15,997 nucleotides of DNA. It comes from Novosphingobium sp. 9U (GTDB lineage Bacteria; Pseudomonadota; Alphaproteobacteria; Sphingomonadales; Sphingomonadaceae). The notes beneath the pieces are model-generated. The model was given only the letters and a program-made list of their open reading frames with translations. It had not been told where the DNA came from and searched no databases. The stretch is taken from the NCBI RefSeq assembly GCF_902506425.1, contig NZ_LR732516.1, positions 1 through 15,997 on the forward strand, written 5' to 3'. Numbering within the stretch: the first letter of the stretch is position 1; every line of letters begins with the position of its first letter. The translations under genes were made by a program, and so were the position numbers. Below, piece by piece: positions 1 through 6,690 of this stretch.

Positions 1-7
1 CCCCCAT

Positions 8-38
8 CCCCACCCCCTCCCCCGCGGGAGGAGTGGGG
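8..38. repeat. GC-rich hairpin at the left edge
   Basis: An imperfect palindrome: CCCCA at 8-12 pairs with TGGGG at 34-38, and CCTCCC at 16-21 pairs with GGGAGG at 26-31, with a 4-base loop. It resembles the short C-rich/G-rich palindromes between sphingomonad genes and may be a degraded or cut-off copy of such a repeat. It could also act as a transcription end downstream of the kinase gene, although no T-tract follows. The bases from 39 to 148 hold no gene that I can support. Confidence 0.3.
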
Positions 39-148
39 AAGAAGGTAGGATATTAGGAGATCAAGGCTCGCGATCGAGAAGCACGCTCCCCCTCGCACGG
101 CCTGCAACCGACAAGTTGAGTACTGAGTCGCCCCGCATCCTAGCGAGG

Positions 149-1828
149 TCAGCGGCGGGGATCGCTCCGCAGTGAAAACTCGCGGCTGACGCGCACGGGT
201 ACCGTCAGGCGGCATTCGACGCCGCCGGGCAGGAACTGCAGGTCGACCTGCGATCGCAGTTCATGGGCGACGATCTTCTCGATCAGGTCGCGTCCGAACC
301 CACGCTTGTTTGGTTCCCGCACTGGCGGGCCGCCCTCTTCACGCCAGTGTATCTCGGCATGGTCGGGGCCCGCGAACGACCAGTTCACGTGAATCCGCCC
401 GCTGGTCGTGCTTAGCGCACCGTACTTGGCCGCGTTCGTGGCCAGTTCGTGGATGGCCAGGCCGAGCGACATGGCATCGTTGGGGGCCAGCTTGATCTCC
501 GGCCCGCTCATCACGACGTGCGACTCGTTCCCCTCCATGTAGGGGGCCAGTTCCGAACGGACGACCTCACCGAGTGGAGCATTACTCCAATCCGACTGCG
601 AGAGCAGGTCATGCGTCGCAGACAAGGCGCGGATGCGTGAGGTCAGGCTTTCGGTGAAATCGTCGATATCGGTCGATCGGCGGCGGGTCAGCGCCGCGAT
701 CGAAAGGACATTGGCAAGCGTGTTCTTGACCCGGTGATTGAGCTCGCGCGTGAGCGAATTGCGGATCGCGGATTGGCGGCTCAGCCATTCGAGCACGCGG
801 CGATCCTCGGCCGCCCGACGGGTAATCAGGCGTCCGATCGCCATGACCATCAGCGAGGTGATGACGCCGAAGAACAGCGTGACCCGTGCCGTGGTCGAAA
901 GCGTGCCGATCTTCTTGTCACTGACGCGGATGACCCAGGCATGGTTGCCGACATCGATCCGCCGCTCCATCGCCGAACCCGTGGTTCCCGAGACGCGCCG
1001 CTGCGCCAGCAGGTTCTCCGGCGCGATCGACTGGTCATAGACACTGACCTCGATCTCGTCGTTGCGATACAGCTCGGCCGCACTCGCCAGGAAGTCGTCG
1101 GCGCGAAAGGGGCTATAGACGAAGCCCTTTACCGCGCTGCGCCGGCGCGCGTCGATCACCGGCATGTAGATCAGGAAACCGGTACCGCCTGCCTCGCGGT
1201 CCTGCACCAGACGGACCTTGCCCGACGTGACAGGCTTTCCGCTATCCATGGCAAGTTCCATGGCCTGCCGCCGCACCGGATCGGCGTACATGTCGTAGCC
1301 GATGGCCCGCTGGTTGCTGCGGGTCATCGGCTCCAGGTAGACGACCGGCGTCGAGAATTCGCGTTCGGTGCCGCCATTGGTGCTGGCCGCGAAGGGATCG
1401 GGCCAGATGTGGAAGTCGGGGTTGCCGCTTTCACGCCGTTCAAGCTCGAAGGTAGGCGTGCTGGAAACGCGCAGCAGCGGCGCCCAGCCCAGGCCCAGCG
1501 AACCGTAGAGATTGCCGCTCGCCTGCAAGTCGGACGAGAACTCGGAGATCTTTTCTTGCGTGACTTCCGGCTGCATGGCGAAGAGCGCGGATCCGGCTCG
1601 CAGCAGCGCGATATTCTCGGTGGCGCGGCGCTGCAGAGCCGACGCGATTTCGGTCAGGTTGCGATCGAGTTCGACCTCACGGCGCTGCTGGTCAGAGCGC
1701 TCGATCGCCATGACACTGACGGCGGTGCCGATGCTGGCGATGATGAACAGCAGGAATGGCCATCCCCGCGGATAGCGGTGGAACCACGCCTGCTTCTCAA
1801 CGCGATCGAGCAGAGTGTCGTCAACCAC
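149..1828 (-). CDS. CHASE-domain HWE-family sensor histidine kinase, probable general stress response input
   Basis: A membrane sensor kinase of 559 residues. Residues 22-42 form a first membrane segment, residues about 80-220 look like a periplasmic CHASE sensor, and a second membrane segment lies at about 313-333. The kinase core has an H-box at 362-370 (LNHRVKNTL, phosphoacceptor His365), an N-box HELATNAAKYG (460-470), the W-x-E of HWE kinases (WRE, 495-497) and a glycine box GFGRDL (510-515). HWE/HisKA_2 kinases feed phosphate to PhyR in the alphaproteobacterial stress response. Its position divergent from nepR-ecfG supports that role here, but the partner is inferred. No receiver domain is fused to it. 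The start is GTG with GAGGA 12 bases upstream, a rather long spacing. The leader contains one half of the shared EcfG-type promoter, so expression may be self-reinforcing. The signal sensed is unknown. Confidence 0.9.
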   Translation of the reverse strand: MVDDTLLDRVEKQAWFHRYPRGWPFLLFIIASIGTAVSVMAIERSDQQRREVELDRNLTEIASALQRRATENIALLRAGSALFAMQPEVTQEKISEFSSDLQASGNLYGSLGLGWAPLLRVSSTPTFELERRESGNPDFHIWPDPFAASTNGGTEREFSTPVVYLEPMTRSNQRAIGYDMYADPVRRQAMELAMDSGKPVTSGKVRLVQDREAGGTGFLIYMPVIDARRRSAVKGFVYSPFRADDFLASAAELYRNDEIEVSVYDQSIAPENLLAQRRVSGTTGSAMERRIDVGNHAWVIRVSDKKIGTLSTTARVTLFFGVITSLMVMAIGRLITRRAAEDRRVLEWLSRQSAIRNSLTRELNHRVKNTLANVLSIAALTRRRSTDIDDFTESLTSRIRALSATHDLLSQSDWSNAPLGEVVRSELAPYMEGNESHVVMSGPEIKLAPNDAMSLGLAIHELATNAAKYGALSTTSGRIHVNWSFAGPDHAEIHWREEGGPPVREPNKRGFGRDLIEKIVAHELRSQVDLQFLPGGVECRLTVPVRVSREFSLRSDPRR

Positions 1829-1929
1829 GCGCGAAACAGTTCCTCATGTATCCCCGCAAACGGTCGGGCGTGTTGCGCAGCCACACGGCATGGCAGCGGC
1901 GGCGCGCGCCGACAAGTGTTCGCCATAGG

Positions 1930-1956
1930 GGAACCATGGCATGGATCAATTGTTCC
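1930..1956. promoter_or_regulatory. Near-symmetric divergent EcfG promoter, GGAAC-N17-GTTCC
   Basis: On the plus strand, GGAAC (1930-1934) is followed after 16 bases by TGTT (1951-1954). On the minus strand, GGAAC (1956-1952) is followed after 16 bases by GGTT (1935-1932). The known EcfG-type consensus is GGAAC, 16-17 bases, then cGTT, so both strands match apart from the first base of the -10. The plus-strand reading would start transcription near 1962, about 70 bases before nepR. The minus-strand reading would start near 1924, about 95 bases before the kinase gene. One sequence could thus serve both directions. Confidence 0.75.
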
Positions 1957-2032
1957 TGTGACAAACGCCGATCCGGCGCTGAAGCTCGACCGCTCTGCCA
2001 CGTTTTGCAGACCTCCGCAGGAAAGGGAGTTC

Positions 2033-2221
2033 GTGTTGTCTCATCCGAAAGGACAAGGGGAGCCCGGGTCGCCGCCCGGTCTGCCACCGTCCATCCGCAA
2101 GGATGGTGAGCCGGGTTGGGCTGCAGGATTGAGAAAGCTCTACAAGTCCGTTGTCGAGGAGCCCCTCCCGGACAGCTTCGATGATATTCTCAAGAAGCTG
2201 GACGAGAGCGATGAAAGCTGA
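2033..2221 (+). CDS. nepR: Anti-sigma factor NepR
   Basis: A 62-residue protein matching NepR, the small anti-sigma factor that holds EcfG inactive until phosphorylated PhyR binds NepR instead. The C-terminal half has the family signature: LRKLYKSVVEEPLPDSF (33-49) followed by a short helix ending in LKKLD. The N-terminal third is Gly/Pro-rich and probably disordered, as is usual for NepR. There is no in-frame ATG downstream of the predicted transcription start. GTG at 2033 has AGGA at 2019-2022 and GGGAG at 2025-2029 upstream. TTG at 2036 is an equally possible start and has better spacing to GGGAG. The end overlaps ecfG by 11 bases, so the two genes are translated together, which suits the need for balanced sigma and anti-sigma amounts. 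The identity is secure; the exact start is not. Confidence 0.9.
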   Translation: MLSHPKGQGEPGSPPGLPPSIRKDGEPGWAAGLRKLYKSVVEEPLPDSFDDILKKLDESDES

Positions 2222-2834
2222 TCGCGACCAGCTGGACAACAAGGCGGACGAGGCATTCCGGCGCGAGTTGCTGGGCACCCTGCCCCACTTGCGCGCTTTT
2301 GCGCGTGGGTTGTCGGGTCGGCCCGACTATGCGGACGACTTGGCGCAAGAAGCGGCGATCAAGGCCTGGACCGCGCGTGAGCGCTATACGCCAGGCACGA
2401 ACATGCGCGCCTGGACCTTTGCGATCCTGCGAAATCATTACCTGAGCGAACTGCGCCGCAGCCGGCGGCAAACCGATCTGGACGAAGGCGCGGCCGAGCG
2501 GATGCTGGTGATGGATGCGGACCAGGAAGGCGGCATCCATCTGTCCGACATGGACGCGGCACTACAGCAGCTCGCACCCGAGCGCCGCGAGGCGGTGATG
2601 CTGGTGGGCGCGGGCGGCTTCACCTACGAGGAAGCGGCCGAGATCGCCGATTGCGCCGTCGGCACGATGAAGAGCCGCGTGGCGCGTGCGCGGGCCGAGT
2701 TGAACCGGCTGCTCGACTCCGATCCCGATCCCCAGGCGCTCGCCAAGCGCAACGCCACCGTTCGTGGTCGCAACAGGCGCGCCGCAGTCGAGGCGACCGA
2801 GCAACCCACGCGCACCCGCCGCCGCATCGGCTGA
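2211..2834 (+). CDS. ecfG: EcfG-type ECF sigma factor, general stress response master regulator
   Basis: A 207-residue ECF sigma factor. Region 2 spans about 20-86, including DYADDLAQEAAIKAW (39-53) and the promoter-melting segment around TNMRAWTFAILRNHYL (63-78). Region 4 spans about 115-168, with a helix-turn-helix around FTYEEAAEIADCAVGTMKSR (137-156) that reads the GGAAC -35 element. A basic tail of about 35 residues (175-207, many Arg) extends beyond region 4. ATG at 2211 is chosen because it lies inside the end of nepR, has GGACGAGAG just upstream, and gives the normal family length; an in-frame ATG at 2151 would only add 20 residues from inside nepR. EcfG directs RNA polymerase to stress genes when NepR is titrated by PhyR. 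The promoter upstream of nepR suggests autoregulation. The gene ends at a strong terminator. Confidence 0.95.
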   Translation: MKADRDQLDNKADEAFRRELLGTLPHLRAFARGLSGRPDYADDLAQEAAIKAWTARERYTPGTNMRAWTFAILRNHYLSELRRSRRQTDLDEGAAERMLVMDADQEGGIHLSDMDAALQQLAPERREAVMLVGAGGFTYEEAAEIADCAVGTMKSRVARARAELNRLLDSDPDPQALAKRNATVRGRNRRAAVEATEQPTRTRRRIG

Positions 2835-2849
2835 GCTACAAGATCCATG

Positions 2850-2886
2850 AAAAAGGCCCCGCTCTCGACGAGAGCGAGGCCTTTTT
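2850..2886. terminator. Bidirectional rho-independent terminator between ecfG and sodB
   Basis: A 12-pair stem with one mismatch (2855-2866 with 2870-2881) and a 3-base loop has five A upstream and five T downstream. It therefore works as an intrinsic terminator on both strands. It lies 15 bases after the ecfG stop and 19 bases after the sodB stop, separating the two convergent genes. Confidence 0.92.
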
Positions 2887-2905
2887 CGTTTAGCGGATCA
2901 ACCGA

Positions 2906-3508
2906 TCAGCTCGGGTAGATCCAGGGCGTGCCGCGGTCGAAGTTCTCCGAAGCGAACTTCCAGTTGATGATGTTGCCGAGCACCGCCTGCACGTAAGCCG
3001 GGCGCTTGTTCTTCTGGTCGACGTAGTAGGCGTGCTCCCACACGTCGACGGTCAGCAGCGGGTTGTCGCTGTCGAGCAGGCCGGTGTTGGCGTCATGCGT
3101 CGAGATGACGGCCAGCTTGCCGTCCTTGACAACGAGCCAGGCCCAACCGTTTGAGAAGTGGTTCACCGCCTCGTTTGTGAGTGCCTCGAGCAGGGCGTCC
3201 ATCGAACCGAAATCGCGCTGAATCGCTGCAGCGAGTGCCTCGCTCGGCTCGCTCTTCTCGGGCGAGAGCGAGTGCCAGTAGAAGCCGTGGTTCCAGGTCT
3301 GGGCCGAGTTGTTGAACTTCGGACCGCTGGCAGCGCGGATGATGTCCTCGAGCGGCTTGCCCTCGTCCTCGGTTCCCGCGATCGCCGCATTCAGCTTGTC
3401 GACGTAGGTCTTGTGGTGCGCGCCATGGTGCACTTCGAGCGTCGTGCTCGAGATATGCGGTTCGAGCGCGTCGTGGCTGTAAGGCAGCGGCATCAGCGGA
3501 ATGGTCAT
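2906..3508 (-). CDS. sodB: Superoxide dismutase, iron type
   Basis: A 200-residue Fe/Mn superoxide dismutase that converts superoxide to hydrogen peroxide and oxygen in the cytoplasm. By alignment with the E. coli iron enzyme, the metal ligands are His27 (in EVHHGAHH), His74 (WNHGFYW), Asp155 and His159 (DVWEHAYY). Gln70 in NNSAQTWNH sits where iron enzymes carry the active-site glutamine; manganese enzymes carry it later in the chain. The iron call is therefore reasonable, though cambialistic use cannot be excluded. There is no signal peptide. AGGAAAG lies 7 bases before the ATG. The gene stands alone and converges on ecfG. No EcfG-type promoter is visible upstream, so its link to the stress regulon is positional only. 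Confidence 0.95.
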   Translation of the reverse strand: MTIPLMPLPYSHDALEPHISSTTLEVHHGAHHKTYVDKLNAAIAGTEDEGKPLEDIIRAASGPKFNNSAQTWNHGFYWHSLSPEKSEPSEALAAAIQRDFGSMDALLEALTNEAVNHFSNGWAWLVVKDGKLAVISTHDANTGLLDSDNPLLTVDVWEHAYYVDQKNKRPAYVQAVLGNIINWKFASENFDRGTPWIYPS

Positions 3509-3783
3509 GGCAACTTTCCTGTTGTGGATTGCAAGTCAGGCGATGCGAAGTCTGGCCGCGCTCGGACAGAGCAAGGCAAGACCAAGCCGAGTGGCTCGCG
3601 GCGTAATGTTTGACGTCCGCGATGACAATTCAAGCAGGATATCCCGATCAGTCGGCACATCTAAACGTGCGAGCGTGCGTTTGCTGCAGGTCCTGCCTGC
3701 GCCTTGCACAACGAGCCACCACGCGCAAGATGTCGGGCGGTGAGCGAGCGCCTTGCAGCCCTTCCAGGCCGTCCCCGAACGCG
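3509..3783. other. Gene-free stretch upstream of sodB
   Basis: This stretch must hold the sodB promoter on the minus strand. The only candidate I see is a weak TTGAAT / AACATT pair with a 17-base spacer, read on the minus strand around 3610-3640, and I do not rely on it. Short open frames here lack family signatures and good ribosome binding sites. No GGAAC element was found. Confidence 0.4.
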
Positions 3784-3813
3784 AAAAGGGGACGGCGATC
3801 GCTCGCCGTCCCC
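3784..3813 (-). terminator. Rho-independent terminator of the glsB-lipoprotein operon
   Basis: Read on the minus strand, a perfect 11-pair stem (3788-3798 with 3803-3813) with a 4-base loop is followed at once by TTTT. It lies about 45 bases after the lipoprotein stop. The last 8 bases of the stem can also pair with GGGGACGG just downstream (3768-3775 in plus coordinates), giving an alternative hairpin. Confidence 0.88.
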
Positions 3814-3857
3814 TCTGCGTGACCCGAGTGGTCTTGCGACCACGCGGAAGACGATCC

Positions 3858-4142
3858 TTACGGGTGACCCGCTTCGGCGTCCGCCTTCTCTTCGAGAGCG
3901 TCGGCCTTGGCTTCGCCGGTGGCGCGCACGGCGTCGGCCTGGTCCTGCATTGCTTCTTCCGAAGCGCCGCCCACCTGATCGGCCGCGTTGTCGATGGCGT
4001 CGGCCGTGGCGTCAGCCGAAGCTTCGACCTGGTCGGCAGCGGCCTCGGTCGCGTCGTCAGCCTTGTTGTTGCAAGCCGCGAGGCTCAGCGAGGCACCGGC
4101 GACGGCCAAAACGGCGAGACGCGGCATGGTGATCAGTTTCAT
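3858..4142 (-). CDS. Small Ala-rich lipoprotein, function unknown
   Basis: A 94-residue protein with a clear lipoprotein signal: a basic and hydrophobic N-terminus, then SLAAC with the lipid-modified cysteine at residue 24. Asn at position +2 does not match the Asp inner-membrane retention rule, so outer-membrane placement is likely. The mature part (about 70 residues) is almost entirely Ala, Asp, Glu, Gln and Lys with no aromatic residues, and looks like a long amphipathic helix or a disordered LEA-like chain. I recognise no named family. AAGGAG lies 9 bases before the ATG. It is 50 bases downstream of the GlsB-type gene on the same strand with no terminator between, so the two probably form one operon under the EcfG promoter at 4497-4521. 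A protective envelope role under osmotic or drying stress is an inference from that promoter and the composition. Confidence 0.85.
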   Translation of the reverse strand: MKLITMPRLAVLAVAGASLSLAACNNKADDATEAAADQVEASADATADAIDNAADQVGGASEEAMQDQADAVRATGEAKADALEEKADAEAGHP

Positions 4143-4192
4143 TGGGAAAGCTCCTTTTGCCCTGTTAAGTAGACGAACGTCCATCGCGAAGC

Positions 4193-4462
4193 TTAGCGGA
4201 TCGAACCGCGACGGAACAGGTTCACGATCGCCAGCAGGATCACTGCGCCCAAGAACGAGGCGAACAGCGACATGATGTCGAACGAACCACTGGTGATCGG
4301 CGCGCCGCCGATAAGCGGAGTGATGACCACGCCCGCAATCAAAGCGCCGATGACGCCGACCACGATGTTGAGGAAGATACCCTGCTGGCCATCCGTGCGC
4401 ATGAGAATGCTTGCGAGCCAGCCGATGATACCGCCAACGATGAGAATCAGAATTAGGGTCAT
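4193..4462 (-). CDS. GlsB/YeaQ/YmgE family stress-associated membrane protein
   Basis: An 89-residue protein with three hydrophobic segments and Gly-rich helix packing: LILIVGGIIGWLASILM near the start, a middle segment with VGVIGALIAGVVITPLIGG, and a C-terminal segment SLFASFLGAVILLAIVNLFR. This is the pattern of the GlsB/YeaQ/YmgE (transglycosylase-associated) family, small inner-membrane proteins often induced by stress; their biochemical role is not established. The start at 4462 is the first codon before the hydrophobic segment and has GGAG upstream. An in-frame ATG further out (4579) would lie upstream of the EcfG promoter and is rejected. It is the first gene of an operon with the lipoprotein. 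The promoter at 4497-4521 places it in the general stress regulon. Confidence 0.9.
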   Translation of the reverse strand: MTLILILIVGGIIGWLASILMRTDGQQGIFLNIVVGVIGALIAGVVITPLIGGAPITSGSFDIMSLFASFLGAVILLAIVNLFRRGSIR

Positions 4463-4496
4463 GTGTCCAAACTCCAGATGCGTACCTGACCGCCTA

Positions 4497-4521
4497 AACG
4501 GGTTGATCTTTGGTTGGTTCC
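4497..4521 (-). promoter_or_regulatory. EcfG promoter of the glsB-lipoprotein operon
   Basis: Read on the minus strand, GGAAC (4521-4517), a 16-base spacer, then CGTT (4500-4497). This is an exact match to the EcfG consensus. The expected transcription start near 4488 leaves a leader of about 25 bases with the ribosome binding site before the ATG at 4462. Confidence 0.85.
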
Positions 4522-4922
4522 GGCATCTGGAACTCAGCTTATCGCAATACGACTCGGCGCCGCACTTGCGTGTGATCACGCCATAGTGGGCCGACTGGCA
4601 AGTCCAATCGCTCTACAGGCTTGTGGACATTGCAACGCGCCGCAATGGCAATGGCTCGCAAGCTGCAGAAAATAAGTGTGAAAAGTCAGATCCGCCGCCT
4701 GTCGGCTCGGTGAGTCAGCGCATCGGTTTGCACCTCTCGCGCAAGCGCGGTCGGGCAGAGTTTTGGTTCCAAGCATTTTGTCACACGCCAGAAAAGATTC
4801 CGTTTCGATCGGATGCGCACCCTCTTCGATTGCCCGCCGGCAGCCTCCACCAGCGCAGATCGTTCAGGCCCTAGCGAGGACCGGCGTGCCATTCCTGGCG
4901 CGCTAAACGGGAATGAACAGCC
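4522..4922. other. Gene-free stretch between the glsB promoter and the TonB gene
   Basis: About 400 bases without a supported gene. A second GGAAC (4529-4533, plus strand) lacks a matching -10 GTT. The part around 4660-4690 is relatively A-rich for this DNA, and the TonB promoter must lie somewhere here, but I see no clear -35/-10 pair or Fur-like site. Confidence 0.4.
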
Positions 4923-5693
4923 TTGTACGCTCCATCGTTACGACAGCGGACCGTGTCTGCCCTTGCTTCCATCGGGATCGTCGCTGTTGGCGGCGCGGCT
5001 CTCATCTTGGGCTTGAACACGGACGCACCGCTGACGAGGCAAGTCACCGAGACTCTGACGGCACTCACGCCTGCGCCGCCTGCACCACCGCCCCCTTCAC
5101 CCAAGAAGCGCCCGCGACCGACCCCGACCCAGGCCACGAGAGCGGAAGCCTCACGACCGAAGGACGAAGCGTCGCCAGAGAACCTGCGAAATCGGGCGAG
5201 TGCCGTGTTCGCTCCCGTGACGCCACCCCTGCGCCCTCCCCCGCCGATCATCGCAGCGCCAAAGCCTGGCATCGGCAATGCAGCCAACACCGGTGCTTCG
5301 GACCGGGTCGGACCGGGACAAGGTGCAGGCGGCATCGGCGACGGCACCGGCGGAGGGGGCGACGGCGGCGATGGTCACGGCATGGACGATGCCGTGACCC
5401 GGCCGGTGCAGACACGCGGCAAGCTCTACTGGTCGGACCTGCCGAAGTCCCTGCGCGAGGCTCATCAAGGCGGCGAGCTGGAGCTGCGCTACGTCGTCAA
5501 CGTCGATGGCCGGGTGAGCGACTGCCATGTGACGCAGTCCAGCGGCAGTCCCCAGCTCGATGCGCAGACCTGCCGCTTGATCACCGAGCGCTTCCGGTTC
5601 CGCCCTTCGCGCGATGCCTCGGGGCGCCCGGTGTCATCCGGCATCATCGAGCGGCACGGGTGGGAACCCCGGCCCGAGGACGCCACCGAGTAG
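4923..5693 (+). CDS. TonB-family energy transducer
   Basis: A 256-residue TonB-like protein, which would couple the proton-motive force of the inner membrane to TonB-dependent outer-membrane receptors. Residues 11-31 are a single membrane anchor. Pro-rich segments follow (about 50-69 and 96-115), then a Gly-rich stretch (130-152) and a C-terminal TonB domain (about 175-248) with ELRYVVNVDGRVSDCHV and RFRFRPSRDASGRPV. Cys201 and Cys217 are in positions where sphingomonad TonB paralogues usually carry two Cys, possibly a disulfide. The start is TTG at 4923; GTG at 4953 would cut into the membrane segment. The upstream ATG at 4913 is in another frame. No exbB or exbD is next to it, so it is probably an accessory TonB. 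A longer open frame overlaps it but codes for nothing recognisable. Confidence 0.85.
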   Translation: MYAPSLRQRTVSALASIGIVAVGGAALILGLNTDAPLTRQVTETLTALTPAPPAPPPPSPKKRPRPTPTQATRAEASRPKDEASPENLRNRASAVFAPVTPPLRPPPPIIAAPKPGIGNAANTGASDRVGPGQGAGGIGDGTGGGGDGGDGHGMDDAVTRPVQTRGKLYWSDLPKSLREAHQGGELELRYVVNVDGRVSDCHVTQSSGSPQLDAQTCRLITERFRFRPSRDASGRPVSSGIIERHGWEPRPEDATE

Positions 5694-5793
5694 CCGGCGC
5701 AAGGAACGGTTGCTTGCCTCATCCTCGTCTCCATTGCCATCGAGCGGATCAATCCTGTACACCTGCTCAGCACAACAAGAATGGAGACCGGAG

Positions 5794-6681
5794 ATGAGCC
5801 TGACCGTCAAACCCGCAAAGCCGAGCATCGGCGGCATCATCCAGGTCGATCGGGATCATCTGCTGGACGACGAGACGATCGCCACCGTCCAGCATGAGCT
5901 CGAGCAGCGCGGCGTGCTGGTCTTTCCCGAACTCCACGCCAGCGACGAACTCCAGCTCGCCTTCACCGACCGGCTGGGAGATAGGGTGAACTTTACGCGC
6001 AGGGTGCCTGGCTCTGACGTCGACACGCCCGACGTCTACAAGATCACTCTCGACCGCAAGCTCAACTCCGAGCCGGACTATGTGCTGGGCACCTTCTTCT
6101 GGCATATCGACGGGATCACGATCGACCAGCCGCTGCCCAAGGCCACCGTTCTGTCGGCGCGCAAGCTGTCCGACAGCGGCGGCGCCACGGAGTTCGCCAA
6201 TCTCTACGCCGCCTACGAACTGCTGCCCGAGCGCGAGAAGCAGGAGATTGAGAACCTGCGGGTGATCCATACGGTGGAGGCGGCCGTGCGCCCGGTCCAT
6301 GGCACGCCGACCCAAGAGCGCATCGAACGCTACCGCAACCTGGCAGCGGTGATGGAGCAGCCGCTGGTCTGGACGCATGACGACGGGCGCAAGTCGCTGC
6401 TGCTGGGCACGCATGCCGATGGCATCGTCGGCATGCCGGGCGCCCATGGCCGCGCCCTGCTCACTCGATTGCAGCAGTGGGCTGCTCAGCCCGATCTCGT
6501 CTACACGCACCACTGGACCGAGGGTGACCTGGTGATCTGGAACAACCAGGGCGTCATGCATCGCGTGGTGCCTTACACCGACGAGGGCCGTGTCATGCAC
6601 CGCACCACTATCGCCAGCAAGGAGAAGCCCGGCCACGTGGCGTCGTCGGCCGAGTTGCAGCGCATCTACGAGATGGCCTGA
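5794..6681 (+). CDS. TauD/TfdA-family Fe(II)/2-oxoglutarate dioxygenase
   Basis: A 295-residue protein of the TauD/TfdA family, which oxidises small organic substrates using Fe(II), 2-oxoglutarate and oxygen; known members release sulfite from taurine or cleave aryloxyacetates. The facial triad is visible: His104 and Asp106 in WHIDG and His256 in QGVMHRV. Arg270 in VMHRT is the expected 2-oxoglutarate contact, and GGATEF (129-134) is the usual loop after the first strand pair. The length is typical. ATG at 5794 has GGAG and CGGAG just upstream; upstream in-frame codons run into the TonB gene. It lies 100 bases after the TonB gene on the same strand, so co-transcription is possible. It ends 9 bases from the convergent SDR gene. 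The substrate is not predictable: taurine, an alkyl sulfate, an aryloxyacetate or another acid remain open. Confidence 0.88.
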   Translation: MSLTVKPAKPSIGGIIQVDRDHLLDDETIATVQHELEQRGVLVFPELHASDELQLAFTDRLGDRVNFTRRVPGSDVDTPDVYKITLDRKLNSEPDYVLGTFFWHIDGITIDQPLPKATVLSARKLSDSGGATEFANLYAAYELLPEREKQEIENLRVIHTVEAAVRPVHGTPTQERIERYRNLAAVMEQPLVWTHDDGRKSLLLGTHADGIVGMPGAHGRALLTRLQQWAAQPDLVYTHHWTEGDLVIWNNQGVMHRVVPYTDEGRVMHRTTIASKEKPGHVASSAELQRIYEMA

Positions 6682-6690
6682 GCCCTCCGG

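Noticed and set aside
734..2221. Long plus-strand open frame of 495 codons opposite the kinase gene
   Set aside because: It is antisense to a clear kinase, has no family signature until its last 62 codons, and only that end (nepR) is real. Long antisense frames are expected in GC-rich coding DNA.
4529..4553. Second GGAAC (plus strand) near the glsB promoter as a divergent promoter
   Set aside because: At 16-17 bases downstream the sequence is CGAC/GACT, not GTT, so only half of a promoter is present.
5703..5730. GGAAC upstream of the TauD-type gene as an EcfG promoter
   Set aside because: The nearest -10-like CGTC is 18 bases away and lacks GTT, so it does not meet the consensus.
4913..5797. 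Plus-strand ATG-started frame of 294 codons overlapping the TonB gene
   Set aside because: Its product is Arg-rich and low in information, typical of a shifted frame; the other frame encodes all parts of a TonB protein.
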